From: Linanthus parryae
Lineage: Eukaryota > Streptophyta > Magnoliopsida > Ericales > Polemoniaceae
Direction of reading: 5' to 3'
Length of the DNA: 64,000 nucleotides
Assembly (NCBI GenBank): GCA_023055425.1
Contig: JALGPY010000005.1
Coordinates: forward strand, 2,443,501-2,507,500
Both the position numbers and the translations under genes were made by a program. The notes under the pieces were generated by a model. It worked only from the letters and a program-made list of their open reading frames with translations. It was not told where the DNA came from and ran no database searches. Each line of letters begins with the position of its first letter. Positions within the stretch are counted from its first letter, which is position 1. This document shows, piece by piece, positions 22,431 to 34,649 of this stretch.

Positions 22431-22449
22431 AACTAGTAGTATCTTCTAG

Positions 22450-25399
22450 TATCATCGCACGCTCGCTTATTTATGGGTTGGGCTGGACAAGGCCCATATA
22501 TTTGTCGTTGGACTTTAAAAACACGATCGCATGGAACCCAGTTAAATAAACTGGGCTGACACATTGAGACTGGGCCTATCACTACAATACTATTTTTCTC
22601 TTTTCTCTTTCTCGTATATGAATATTTGTTTTATTGGGTACACAGTAAAAACTCACGATTCGACTCAAGATCATTAGGCAGATGTCAAAAGACTTAACAT
22701 GAGACTTAGGATTGTTAGTTCAACTAACTCAACTGCATTTAGAAGGGCTATAAAACCATTTTCATCTCCACTAAAAAATGACTGATTGTGCCTGAAAAAA
22801 CAGAATTGAAACCTATAGTACATTATGCACAACGCTACAAATTATTTATTTCTTTTCAAAGCTTGGTTTCGGTTACTAGAAGAACAAGGGTGGTTATCAA
22901 GAAGAGCTAGAGCGTGACGTAGCCTAGAAGCATAAAGAAAGTCCAACGACGATCTTGACTGATAAGAAGATTTCCAAAGCCGAGAAACTCAAAATAATAA
23001 TTCAGACGGGAAAAGTGGGTTTTGCCCGTTTGTAATTGCGCAACAAACCCTAGTTATTGTTAAAAAGTGGTAAAACTGAAAATGCCCCAAAATTGTATGG
23101 CTAACTGAGGACGGGATTCTCAGGTAGTACTGATTTGCGGAACTGCAAAACGAGTTCTCAATCTCAAGTTATTGTGCGATAAAATATTTTCGAAAATAGT
23201 AAAGAAAACTGAAAATTTAAATTTTGACCCCTTTAAAAGATGTTGGATCAGCGAATGAACGTTGTACATCGCAAGATGCTATGATTCCTATTCGTAGACT
23301 GATTCTACATCAAATAGGAATCTACCCAATGTGAATGGGCGAAGTCGAACATCAAGGTTTGTCCACATTGTGATCTTGTCTCACATGAGGTATCAGGCCG
23401 GTAAATATAATTGTTAGAATAGCTCAAGCATCTTATTAGACACAAGTAAAACATACATAGTCTCAATGTGAGACACAAAAATTCTGAACGCGCCTCTCAC
23501 GAGCAGCATGGAATACAAACAAACACAAATGTAATTAGATAGATCGACAGTACACGACTTTAACACCATATAAAGTTAGGTCATGAATTATGTGGCAACC
23601 AGTAAAGATGATTATTGAGCCTAACAAAAAGGGCACGGCCACACTAGCATTCGTGGCGGCAAAGACCTACAAGTAGGGCGGCCACTGTCTCCACTCAAAC
23701 TAATCAACGAATGGATCAGCTACACTCAAATCTAGTTCGTGCACCGAACGAATGACAATCCATTTGCGCTCAACTACAACCTGTCGAATCAACAAGGTAA
23801 ATTAAGGGTAAGGTTACAAGTTAAACGGTTCAAACCGCAGAATGTTCCCAACCGCGTCAATTGGTTCGGTTCGGTTCGGTTCAGCTCAATTCAGATAGAT
23901 TTTCGATCCAGTTTAGGTTCGCAAAATTCCAAATCGAAATTAAATAGTTCGGATTTGGGTTTCATTTTTTTTTTTTTTGAACAAATGAATTTCGATTTTT
24001 TGGAAAGCAGCTAAACCATTTAGTTTATATTAAAAATAATTATATATATATAAATATGTATTTATATTTCTCTTTTTCTGAATATTATAAGTTCTCTTCA
24101 AATTGATGAGTTCTTACTACACAATTTAAAATTAGGCAATGTGATGTTGCTTGCTAAAATTGAGCAATTTCAAGGTGTACGCTGTGGACAGCATTTATCG
24201 TCATATACCTGATCATCAGGAATCTAACTTTCAAATTGTAAATCATAAATTATTTTTTATTTATTTCATGCAACCAACTATAATTAGTGTTTTCTCAAAA
24301 ATATCTACAATTAGTGTTCATACTTAACAGTGTACTGTGTCACCAATCTCTCCAATTTTATTTATTTATTTTTTTTTGTCAAAACCAATCTCTTCAATGG
24401 AATTTGGAATTTAAGTGGATGCAGACACTTTATTTTATTTGTTTAGTAACTTTAGTAATCAATTCTGTTTTTTTGCTGATATTCATCAAAGTTGGATTGA
24501 GTTTCCTGGGTTGTTTTCAGGTAAATGTGTGAATTATTAAAATTTACATGACTAATCTCAATTATAAAAAATATCATCAGGTTAATCGCGATTCGAACCA
24601 AAACTGAACCGTTTAAGGCAAATCAAACCGAGCCAAACCGTTTATAAAGGTTTGATTTAGGTTCGAAATTTTTCAAAACCGAGAATTTAAGTTTGTTTCT
24701 TATTTTGGTGCAAATTGAACCGAAATGAACCGTTTACACCTCTAATTAGGGGTGTACCACTAGGCTAATATCCACATTTTATAAATAATTATTATGGTAA
24801 TTAATGTACGCTCGAGTGAGATCCTGAGAAAACGTGAAATGTCTGTGCAATTAATAGTTGCTGATTACTTTCTTTTTCAAAGAGGAAATTGTTGACTTTT
24901 TTTTTTATTCAATGAGAGACAACTTTTTTTTATGAGAAAAATTGCTTCCATTAATGAGAGCCAAGTCTAAACAAATGAATAGATATATTTCAAAAAAAAT
25001 GAATAGATAATTATCACGCAATGCACGACAACTATAGCAAATTATGCGATAATCAAGGAAGATAGATGCCTTTCAACCATAAGTTATAATTATTTAAATA
25101 TTAAATCAACACGGAAGTTCGATATTGTCCAAAAGAGCAAACTCCCAACCCTTGGAAATGTTACCTCAAAGAAAGAAAGCAATTTCTCTTGGTTCGTTTG
25201 GTAGGTGACCAAACACCTGGGTGATTTGTTTAGGTACTACCCGAATTCAGCTAAAAATGCCTACTGATGTCGTAATCGTTGAAAACACACATCAATTAGA
25301 AAGTACACAAATAATATCTCAGTGTTGCATAGCCCAAACGAATTAACATGCTCTCTCGGAGATAGAGTTTTTAACTTATCAAGGAAGATGCAATAAAAT
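22450..25399. other. Intergenic DNA, 3 kb
   Basis: No gene is supported. It holds AT-rich sequence and a region at about 23800-24750 rich in GGTTCG/CGAACC motifs at both ends (GGTTCGGTTCGGTTCGGTTC at about 23862; AACCGTTTACACCTCTAA at about 24730), resembling a decayed hAT-type nonautonomous element like the one at 39570-40194. Its left end cannot be fixed. Confidence 0.4.
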
Positions 25400-25678
25400 T
25401 TAGTACTTTGTAAGATCGCCGTTAAAAAAATGCGTTATTAACATCCATATAGAACAAAGACCAGCACCTCTAAGCAGCAACGACTATTAAATACGAATTA
25501 TGGAGAGTCGAGTAATTGGAGCAAATGTCTCATCATAGTCAATGACATACTCTTGTGTGAAATCTTTATCTACCAAGCGAGTCTTATATTTTTAACGAAG
25601 CCGTCTGACCGAGTCTTAACCTTATATATCCATCTGCACCCCCGTTAAGGTTTTACCTGGGAGTAATCATATCATATC

Positions 25679-27625
25679 TCAAGTCTTAGTCTTTGCTAGA
25701 GCAGCAAACTCATCTTCCATCATTTTAACCCGTAGTGGGTCAGCTCTTGCCTCTCTATATGACTGTGGTTCCGGATGAGTAATAGTTGTACACATAAAAG
25801 AAATCACAAAGTCAAGTTGGTATGGTCTTTTCTCTGGTGGAGCGACGAAGTTCAGCAGCATCATTTGCATGGTCAATAGAAACATTAATCATAGGTTCAA
25901 TTAGGGGAACAACTTGCTCTTCAACATCATCAACAACTTGCTCATACGATTGAGCATGAGGCTCATGGTTAAGATATTTCTCAAGCAAGGTTGTCGTGGA
26001 TTTATCGGGCATGGAACCCATCTCAAGAACTAATTCTGGAACCACAGGCATGTCATAAAATTGCTCGAACAAATCATATGAGAGAAGGTCATAAGTCGGA
26101 TCGGTGAAGGCAGGGTTATCCACCATGGTCGATGAACGAAATGATGAGATGCTCAAGAAACAAATTGTCTTCTCGAAAGATTACATATCGAGATGTCGAA
26201 GGCGTTTGGAGACCGGGGTCCCAGCAAATGTACCATTTGTTTTCAATGCCATAGCCAATAGATTAACATATGCGAGAACGATGTTTCAACTTATTGTGTT
26301 CATGAGGCTGTAGGAGAACAAGTAGGAGTTGGAAAACAACTTATTGTATAAAAAGCAGTGAGATCATCTTCACCCCTGAAAGTTTCATCAAAAGACAAAA
26401 ATAAGAGCAGAGCACCTACAGAGTCAAGTATTCGGCGATGCTTACATTCGGACCGACCATTTTTGAGGATTCCAGGGTATTGGCATAGCAGAAGGATCAC
26501 TTGACTACGGATACATGTAGGAAATTAAGTGTTTGTGTATTTTTCTGCATTATCAACCCGATAGAATTTGATGGTACGATAAAATTGGGTTTTCACCATG
26601 GCAGCAAGTTTATGATAAATTTCTAGTAGTTCAGAACGATTTTTCATGAGACTTATCCATGTACACCGGGTAAAGTCATCAATAAACATAACGAGATATC
26701 TAGAGCCACTCGTAGTTTCATGAGGAGGATAACCCCCAAACGTTAGAATGAACTAAATCAAATAGATGAAGAGACTGATAGACTCTTATTGAAGGGCAAT
26801 GCAGTTTGTTTTGCTAACTGACATGGATGGTAATCAAAATGTTCACTTTGGACCGGACCAAAATGTCCGCTATAAGAAAGTTTTTGGTAAACACCAAAAA
26901 GAAGCATGACCAATCCTGGAATGCCAAAAACTGAGGTAAGTCAATGCATGTGATCGTACAGAAGCAGTCGGCTGCCTCACATAGGAAGGTGGAAGCTTCG
27001 GACTAGTGAGCCCATACAAACGACAATTTTCCCACGAATTCCAAGAATCTTCCATGTCTCACTCTCTTGAACATGGTACCCCAATAACAAACGTGTCACA
27101 AATCCAAGTTTACATATCTGACCAACAAATACCAAATTCATAGTGAGATCATGAACCAAGAGAACATTTTGTAGTGACAAGTTACCCTGAGACATGTGCT
27201 CTTTGTCGCTAGCTCGCATACGAGTCTCGTCAGTTGTATGAAAGGTAGAAATCTCTGGCCCAACTGTATGTAAATTAAAAACTATAGAATCAAAATTCGT
27301 ATGATTACAACATCCGGAGTCAAAGAACCAAGACTTCATATTAGAGGTGGTAGAGAGAAGCATGAGTTCCCTGTTTCAATATCATATCCAGGAGACGCTG
27401 TCTAAGGATAGTGTACTCAGACCGTGAGGTCTCAGAGGGGTGATCAGGAAAATCGTCAACAAGATGAACTACATCGAGGCTTGAGAAATCATGCGACTTT
27501 GGATGCTTCGGACAGTCAGATAAGTAGTGGCACATATTTTCGATCCCACAATACATGCAGTGGTTGATAGGGCATTGTGGAAGCTTGTGTCCTTCTGTAT
27601 GGTAGTAAATACAAATGTTAGCCAT
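25679..27625 (-). pseudogene. Copia gag-pol relic
   Basis: Broken coding remains of the element above. Separate open pieces lie at 27625-27341, 27363-26977, 27055-26870, 26156-25812 and 25885-25679. Order and strand match one Copia polyprotein. The zinc knuckle is imperfect and the protease has SGC instead of the usual TGA or SGA. Confidence 0.7.
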
Positions 27626-28394
27626 GAATCATACCAGCAGTGTGACAAACATCCAAGAACGTAGCTAAATAGCCAAAAAAATCATCAAGAACTAGCAATG
27701 ACAAAGTTGATCCGACCAAACCAAACCCGAAAATCGTATTCAGGAGGTCCAAAAACCTCGAGAAGTGGTGGGAGGCAATCCAAAAGCTCAGAGAAAGAAA
27801 ATAATCATGGTGATAAAAAAATATGATCGAACGGAGAATATAAAGAACAACAAGAAAGAGACAATATGGTCGAGCGGCGTCCCAAAATTTTTGAAAGCAT
27901 CATAGACCCTTAAAAATGGTTGTGCGTCAGTTCAAGGAGTCAAAGCGAAAGAGTCAAACAGCTTGGTCAAAGTAGTGATGAGCTGGGAAGGAAGCTTGGA
28001 GCAGTTGACAAGCTAGAGACTTGAGGCAGAAGTCACGACTGACTAGGGGAGCAGCAAAAACACACGAAAGGCAATCCGGTTGATGACTCTGTTGAACCAC
28101 ACAGAAGACAAGATTAACATATCAGCTCAATGGTGACCGTACACGCGAGATCAGCAAAAGAAAGAGACAACGCGTGGGAGCGGCAGCCAGTGGGGCGGTG
28201 ACGTCCAACTGCGCGTGAGGGCGCATGAATGATTTGTTCGCCTTGAATTTCTTTGGGTTGACCCGGAATTCGATTAGGAGTTGATTGATATGGGCTCGGG
28301 CAATGATCAAACAGAGAACAAACACTGAGTTGGTAAACCGTTTTTTTGTTGGACGGAACGAAAAACGAGTTTCAAAATTGAATCTCTAAGTTTG

Positions 28395-28543
28395 TAGGGG
28401 CTGTGTTTCCATGTCACAAATCGTGTATTCATTTTACTTAAAATAACATACAATATGTCCTATTTATATGGTGTAAAAGAGATAACTAGCGATTTGCTTA
28501 TACAACGTAGTGGTGTGACCACAATAGTATATATATCGTAACA
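28395..28543 (-). repeat. Probable 5' LTR of the Copia relic
   Basis: The minus strand starts TGTTACGATATATATAC and contains ATATAAATAGGA, a TATA box of the kind found in Copia LTRs, just upstream of the relic. The 3' end of the LTR is not clear and no primer-binding site is legible. Confidence 0.5.
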
Positions 28544-29253
28544 CATAGAAGCTCCACCATCATGCTACCATTCCAACCATTGCACAAACTAATGATTTAC
28601 TCAAAAGAAGAGTTGACGTATGCGATTGAATTTTCCAAGCCTCAAAAGAAGAAAAGTTTTCGATTGAAAATATCTAAACATTCACGGTGATTATTTGGAA
28701 TCGGATCAAGTTTGTGTGAACCTAAATGACAGTAATCTTTTGCTATAAACTTGTCAGCTAAAGAAAACATGAATTCTCAATTATTAACACACAAAGATAA
28801 TTATTGAAGTTAACAGGGAAAAGTCTTGATATTGTCCAAAAGAATCACCAATATACTACTCTCCAACCACTTCAATCTAAGAACAACATTCCAACCCTAG
28901 AAAATGATAGACCTTAGAAAAAGAAGTTTACTCCTATTTGTCAATACCACCATATCATCATCTAATAATTATTCATAACACGTGGTTCTTTTGGTAGGTA
29001 TCGGACCTATTGAAATCTGTTAGAGATATTTACTGGTGCTCGTGTTTCTAAGTAGTACCAGTTGGAAGAAAAATCTAAAATACATTCTTAAATGATAAAG
29101 ACGTTCATACATGCAAAAATTCTACATTACCCGCCAAGAACATGTCTTACCCTTGGCCTGATTGGACAATAAAACTGAAAAGTATCACCCTTGTTCTATG
29201 TGAATCTTAGCCGTTTGAATTCCGGATCACTGACCCGGTGATTTGAATAAACA
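28544..29253. other. Intergenic DNA
   Basis: AT-rich sequence; nothing recognised. Confidence 0.5.
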
Positions 29254-29258
29254 ATACT

Positions 29259-30690
29259 TGTAGGGTTTTGATTCATGGATCGCGCAACGGAAGCATAATC
29301 AAACAAATAACCATGCAAAACCCTCCAAGGATCACAAGTCTAGATGCATAACGATAGTAAAGGTAAGAAATCATAAACACACCTTTGGGTTCTCCTTGAT
29401 GACTTCAAACGCGAATAATGTCACGTTCTCTATAGTTGATCCACGCCTAGAGTTGATCCTAGATCTCCCAAACTCCTTGGTGCTAGCCCGGAATAAGAGG
29501 AGGGTGAAGGAATCACGCAAAACGAGACAAAAGAGGGGCTTCGGCCCTCTTTTTGTCCGACGGGGTGAGGGCGGCGGCAAGGGGGCGGGTTCGGCCTCCT
29601 TGTTGCTTGCTCTCTCTCCTTTGTTCTCTCCCACTCTTGTTATGTTCACTAATGAGCATAAGTTATAAGGAAGGAAGGAAGGAGGGTCCTTTATATAGTC
29701 CAACAACTCCTTGTTAACTACCTAAAGGACTTATTCTAGTCCAACTAGAATTCAATTTAGTCCCTTCCTTGCAAATTAGTCCCTACTAAGTTTGCAAGGG
29801 TTTGCAAAGTGATCCTTCTAATTAATTAATCCAATTAATTAATTCTCAAATCTAGTACAACTCTATATAGCGTGTGACCCCATAGGTTCTATCTAGTTGG
29901 TAGCAACTATTTGCTAATATGGAGCGGTTTCTAGCAAAACATCCATTCTAGCCAACTAATAGAATAGTCATCTAGACAACCTTGTACAAGTAATTGTCTC
30001 ATCCCTTTGCCTCTATATCCGGATTGGACACGAGACATACAAGTCACACTCGTATATCCAATCCATAGTTTCTCGATCTATGGAATAGCCTTATTCGTGC
30101 AAATAACATCAATATCTCATATATTGATTTATTTGAGTCTGGCCAGACATTCTATAAGCACTATCCCTCGAGTGGCCTAGGATATCTACTCTCGTTATGT
30201 GGGAGGGGCAAATCCTCTCTACGTCCACTACGATCTCTAAGCTTGCTTCTCATTGTATCCAGTACACGCCTTTATAACTACCCAGTCACGGTGTAGCGTT
30301 TAACGCTACCAAGATCACAATGATTCACAACTAGAATATCTAGTGACTTCAAGTCTAAGGATGACAATACCATTGCACCGCGAGAAGCACTTGTGACTTC
30401 AACATAACATGTATGTAGCCTTCTCGGTGATGGGTCAATCCAGTGCAACATTCCGTAATGCACACCTATGTGTTGGATCATGATATCTCCATATCAATCC
30501 AACCCCATACTAGTCTATAAATGATTGTCCCATTTAATCATTATACTTGACTAGGGATATTTAAGATAAACAACACAATTGTAAATCTAAGGACTTCATT
30601 ATATTAAATATCCAATAAATAATAAATGAATTTCTAGTCATATAAAAATTCATACTAAACTAGATTGCCTCTAGGGCATCTATTCCAACA
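29259..30690 (-). repeat. 3' LTR of Copia C
   Basis: TGTAGGGTTTTG...TTCCAACA, 1432 bp, same length as the partner LTR. On the minus strand a TATA box TATATAAA is at 29697-29690. Confidence 0.96.
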
Positions 30691-30701
30691 GTCTCCCACT
30701 T
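30691..30701 (-). other. Polypurine tract of Copia C
   Basis: The minus strand reads AAGTGGGAGAC directly against the 3' LTR. It overlaps almost nothing of pol, whose stop is at 30705-30707. Confidence 0.8.
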
Positions 30702-30704
30702 GCA

Positions 30705-33700
30705 CTAGAGCCAATCTGGCGCATCTCGAATGCCCATACTCCTAGTGTGCCCTTCATGCTTCCACTGCGTGAGAGGCTTTGTAAGCGGGTCTGACAGATT
30801 ATCATCTGTAGGAATCTTGCATATCCGAACGTCTCCTCTATCGATAATATCTCGAATCAGATGAAACTTCCTGAGCACGTGCTTGGACTTCTGGTGCAAT
30901 CTGGGTTCCTTTGATTGCGCGATCGCCCCAGTGTTGTCACAGAACAACTCCACTGGATCCGCAATGCTAGGGACCACACCAAGTTCAGAAACAAACTTTC
31001 TGATCCAAACAGCCTCCTTTGCTGCGCCATTTGCAGCAATGTACTCAGCCTCTGTTGTAGAATCAGCTACCGTCTCTTGCTTGGAACTCTTCCAGCTCAC
31101 CGCTGCTCCATTCAGGCAAAACACATATCCCGACTGTGATCTAAAGTCATCTCTGTCGGTTTGGAAGCTTGCATCAGTGTAACCCCTTACACGCAACTCT
31201 TCCTCACCGCCAAATATCAAGAAAGCATCCTTAGTTCTTCTCAAGTACTTTAGGATGTTCTTGACAGCAATCCAGTGACTCTCACCTGGATTGGATTGGT
31301 ATCTGCTTGTCATACTCAAGGCATATGACACATCTGGTCTAGTACATAACATGGCGTACATGATAGATCCTATGGCCGAGGCATAGGGAATCCTACTCAT
31401 GCGTTCCTTCTCAATCTCATTGGAAGGACAACCACTCTTCGAAAGAGTGATTCCATGTGACATGGGCAAGAATCCCTTCTTGGAATCTTGCATGTTGAAC
31501 CGTTTCAACACCTTGTCAATATATGTACTTTGACTTAGGCCTAGCAACTTCTTAGATCTATCTCTATAGATCTTTATACCGAGTATATAGGCTGCTTCCC
31601 CTAAGTCCTTCATTGAGAAACACTTTCCTAGCCAATCTTTCACAGATTGCAGCATGGGAATGTCGTTTCCAATGAGTAGTATGTCATCCACATACAAGAC
31701 CAGAAAAGCTACAGAGCTCCCACTAACCTTCTTGTAGACACAAGACTCATCTTCGTTTCTGATGAAGCCAAACTCTTTGACCACTTCATCAAAACGTCGA
31801 TTCCAACTCCTAGAAGCTTGCTTCAATCCATAAATGGATCGTTGCAGCTTACAGACTTTGTTGGCTTGCTTTGGATCCTCAAAACCCTCTGGCTGTATCA
31901 TATACACGTCCTCGAGGAGATTCCCATAAAGGAATGCTGTTTTGACATCCATCTGCCAAATCTCGTAGTCGTAGTATGCTGCAATTGCAAGTAAGATTCG
32001 GATGGATTTAGTCATAGCGACTGGTGAAAAGGTTTCATCATAGTCAATACCATGAATCTGTCTGAATCCTTTAGCCACCAATCGGCCCTTATAGGTAATC
32101 ACATTACCATCCATGTCGATCTTCTTCTTGAAGACCCACTTGCACCCTATGGGTCGCGCCCCGTCAGGTGGTCCCACCAAAGTCCATACTTTGTTGGTAT
32201 ACATGGATTCCATCTCGGATCTCATGGCCTCAAGCCACTTCTGTGAGTCTGGGCCATTCATGGCCTCCTCATAGGTAGTAGGCTCATCATCTATGAGCAT
32301 CGTGTCACCGGAATCAGTTACGAGAAGTCCGTACCTCTCGGGTTCCTGGCGCACTCTACTAGATCTACGAAGCTCTTGTGTTACCTGAACAGGTGGCTCC
32401 ACAACCGCTTGTGATTCCTGTTCATGTTCCATAATCGGTTCAGTGATTTGTGGTTCTTGAACCTCTTCAAGTTCTACATTCCTCCCACTTGCTTCTTTAG
32501 AGACAAACTCTCTTTCTAGAAACACGCCGGTCCGAGCAACAAACACTTTGTTCTCGGTTGGATTGTAGAAGTAGTATCCCTTAGTTTCCTTAGGATACCC
32601 CACAAATTTACACTTATCCGATTTAGGCCCTAGCTTGTCTGACTGTAAACGTTTTACATAGACATCGCAACCCCAAATCCTCATGAACGACAGTGTGGGA
32701 CGCCTCCCACTCCACATCTCATATGGTGTGACTGATTTAGATGGAACACGGTTAATGGTGAAAGCTGCACTTAATAGAGCGTAGCCCCAAAATGATAATG
32801 GAAGATCGGTTTGACACATCATAGACCGAACCATATCCAATAGGGTTCGATTCCTCCTCTCGGACACGCCATTCCATTGTGGCGTTCCGGGCGGAGTGAG
32901 TTGGGACACGATCCCACACTCTCTAAGATAGTCGTCAAACTCTTGGCTCAAGTATTCTCCTCCACGATCCGATCGTAGAGCCTTGATACTTTTGCCAAGT
33001 TGCTTCTCTACTTCATTCTTGAATTCTTTGAACACTTCAAAGGATTCGGATTTTGCCCTCATAAGGTACACAAATCCATATCTACTGTAATCATCAGTAA
33101 ATGTAATGAAGTAGACATAACCACCCCTGGCAGGCGTGGCAAATGGCCCACACACATCGGTATGTATGAGCGCCAATTGCTCACTAGTCCTTTCACCTTT
33201 CTTATTGAAAGGGGACTTTGTCATTTTTCCCAATAAACAAGCCTCACATGTCTCATATGATTCAAAATCAAATGAGTCTAGTAATCCATCCTTATGGAGT
33301 CTAGATACACGTTTCTCATTTATGTGGCCTAAACGACAATGCCATAAATAAGCAGGATTTAAATCATTTATTTTAATCCGCTTGGTATTAATGTTGTAGA
33401 CAGGATTGCTTAGATCAAAGACATAAAGTCCATTAAATAATTGCGCACTAAAATAGTGAATATTATTCAAATAAAAGGAACAACAATTGTTCTTTATCGA
33501 AATAATAAAACCTTCCTTGTCCAAACAAGTAATAGAAATAATGTTTCTGCTCATAGCAGGCACAAAATAGCAATTATTTAATTCTAAAACTAATCCTGAA
33601 GGCAGAGATAGCTCGCACACGCCTATGGCCAACGCAGCAACCTTTGCTCCATTCCCAACGCGCAGATCTACCTCCCCTTTAGCCAATCTTTTACTTCTCT

Positions 33701-34649
33701 TTAGATCCTGCATATTTCGACAAATATGAGATCCACATCCAGTATCTAATACCCATGATGTACAGACAGTTAAATTGACATCTACAATAAAAATACCTGG
33801 TGGTGGTGGAATCACTATTCCTAGCCTCTTGTCCTCCAGATATTTTGGGCAGTTCCTCCTCCAGTGTCCAGGCTGACTGCAGTAGTGACACTCACCTTTA
33901 GTCACGACCTTGGCAATGCCACCAACAGGCTTAAGGGCTTGTTCCTTGAACTTGGCAACTGACTTGCCTTTACCCTTGGAGGAAGAGGCAAACTTTTTGC
34001 CCTTTCCTTTATGCACCATCATAATGGCCTTGCCCTTACCCTTGTTGATGCTCTGTTCAGCCGTCCTCAACATGTTGAGCAAATCTGGCAGTGGTTTAAC
34101 GATCTCGTTCATGTTATAGTTCATAATGAACTGTCCATAACTCTCGGGCAACGATTGCAACACGAGATCGGTTGCCAACTCTTGGTCGACCGGGAACCCA
34201 AGTCGGGCGAGATTCTCCAAGTACCCGATCATTCGGAGTACATGGGGTCCCACCGGGTTCCCTTCTGCCAGATGACATTTGAACAGTGCCTTTGAGACCT
34301 CATACCTCTCTACCCTCGCCTGCTCTTGGAAGAGCTGCTTTAGATGTTCGATCATATCGACAGCATTCATGTTCTCGTGTTGCTTCTGAAGCTCAGAGGT
34401 CATGGTGCAAAGCATTAGGCAGGCCGCATCATTAGCGTCATCAACACGCTTTTGATACGCCTTTAAGGCAGCAGGTGTCTGGTTCTCTGGACCTTCTGGA
34501 ACATGCTCCTCTATTGCGTACAGTTTCTTCTCTTGCTTGAGAACAATTCTCAAGTTTCTGTACCAATCAAGAAAGTTGGTTCCAGAGAGCTTGTCCTTCT
34601 CAAGGACAGATCGTAGGGAATGTTGTGAACTCGATGAGTTGTTTGCCAT
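30705..34649 (-). CDS. Copia C gag-pol polyprotein, 1314 aa, intact
   Basis: One open frame, start MANNSSSSQH at 34649. The frame extends ten codons further upstream, but this ATG matches element A and follows the conserved leader. Order of parts (residues): gag core 20-200; Lys/Gly-rich basic stretch 203-235; CCHC knuckle 254-267; protease LDTGCGSH with Asp302; integrase zinc region around LWHCRLGH 435-442; integrase triad Asp498, Asp561, Glu597 (the last two separated by 35 residues); RT from about 832, catalytic Asp901 and YVDD 986-989; RNase H acids Asp1159, Glu1200, Asp1238. No stop or frameshift, and every catalytic acid is present. It should supply all proteins for RNA packaging, cDNA synthesis and integration. 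No env-like frame follows. Confidence 0.96.
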   Translation of the reverse strand: MANNSSSSQHSLRSVLEKDKLSGTNFLDWYRNLRIVLKQEKKLYAIEEHVPEGPENQTPAALKAYQKRVDDANDAACLMLCTMTSELQKQHENMNAVDMIEHLKQLFQEQARVERYEVSKALFKCHLAEGNPVGPHVLRMIGYLENLARLGFPVDQELATDLVLQSLPESYGQFIMNYNMNEIVKPLPDLLNMLRTAEQSINKGKGKAIMMVHKGKGKKFASSSKGKGKSVAKFKEQALKPVGGIAKVVTKGECHYCSQPGHWRRNCPKYLEDKRLGIVIPPPPGIFIVDVNLTVCTSWVLDTGCGSHICRNMQDLKRSKRLAKGEVDLRVGNGAKVAALAIGVCELSLPSGLVLELNNCYFVPAMSRNIISITCLDKEGFIISIKNNCCSFYLNNIHYFSAQLFNGLYVFDLSNPVYNINTKRIKINDLNPAYLWHCRLGHINEKRVSRLHKDGLLDSFDFESYETCEACLLGKMTKSPFNKKGERTSEQLALIHTDVCGPFATPARGGYVYFITFTDDYSRYGFVYLMRAKSESFEVFKEFKNEVEKQLGKSIKALRSDRGGEYLSQEFDDYLRECGIVSQLTPPGTPQWNGVSERRNRTLLDMVRSMMCQTDLPLSFWGYALLSAAFTINRVPSKSVTPYEMWSGRRPTLSFMRIWGCDVYVKRLQSDKLGPKSDKCKFVGYPKETKGYYFYNPTENKVFVARTGVFLEREFVSKEASGRNVELEEVQEPQITEPIMEHEQESQAVVEPPVQVTQELRRSSRVRQEPERYGLLVTDSGDTMLIDDEPTTYEEAMNGPDSQKWLEAMRSEMESMYTNKVWTLVGPPDGARPIGCKWVFKKKIDMDGNVITYKGRLVAKGFRQIHGIDYDETFSPVAMTKSIRILLAIAAYYDYEIWQMDVKTAFLYGNLLEDVYMIQPEGFEDPKQANKVCKLQRSIYGLKQASRSWNRRFDEVVKEFGFIRNEDESCVYKKVSGSSVAFLVLYVDDILLIGNDIPMLQSVKDWLGKCFSMKDLGEAAYILGIKIYRDRSKKLLGLSQSTYIDKVLKRFNMQDSKKGFLPMSHGITLSKSGCPSNEIEKERMSRIPYASAIGSIMYAMLCTRPDVSYALSMTSRYQSNPGESHWIAVKNILKYLRRTKDAFLIFGGEEELRVRGYTDASFQTDRDDFRSQSGYVFCLNGAAVSWKSSKQETVADSTTEAEYIAANGAAKEAVWIRKFVSELGVVPSIADPVELFCDNTGAIAQSKEPRLHQKSKHVLRKFHLIRDIIDRGDVRICKIPTDDNLSDPLTKPLTQWKHEGHTRSMGIRDAPDWL

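Larger units (their letters stand above)
25400..28543 (-). mobile_element. Decayed Copia retrotransposon
   Basis: Minus strand, from the right: a probable LTR (28543-28395), a gag region, zinc-knuckle segment (CIYYHTEGHKLPQC, 27610-27560), protease (WFFDSGCCNHTN, near 27330), integrase zinc region (FWHSRIGHASF, near 26920), part of the integrase-RT linker (26156-25700) and the start of RT, ending with a DVNNAF-like piece at about 25420-25440. Many stops and frameshifts. The RT body, RNase H and left LTR are lost. Confidence 0.75.
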
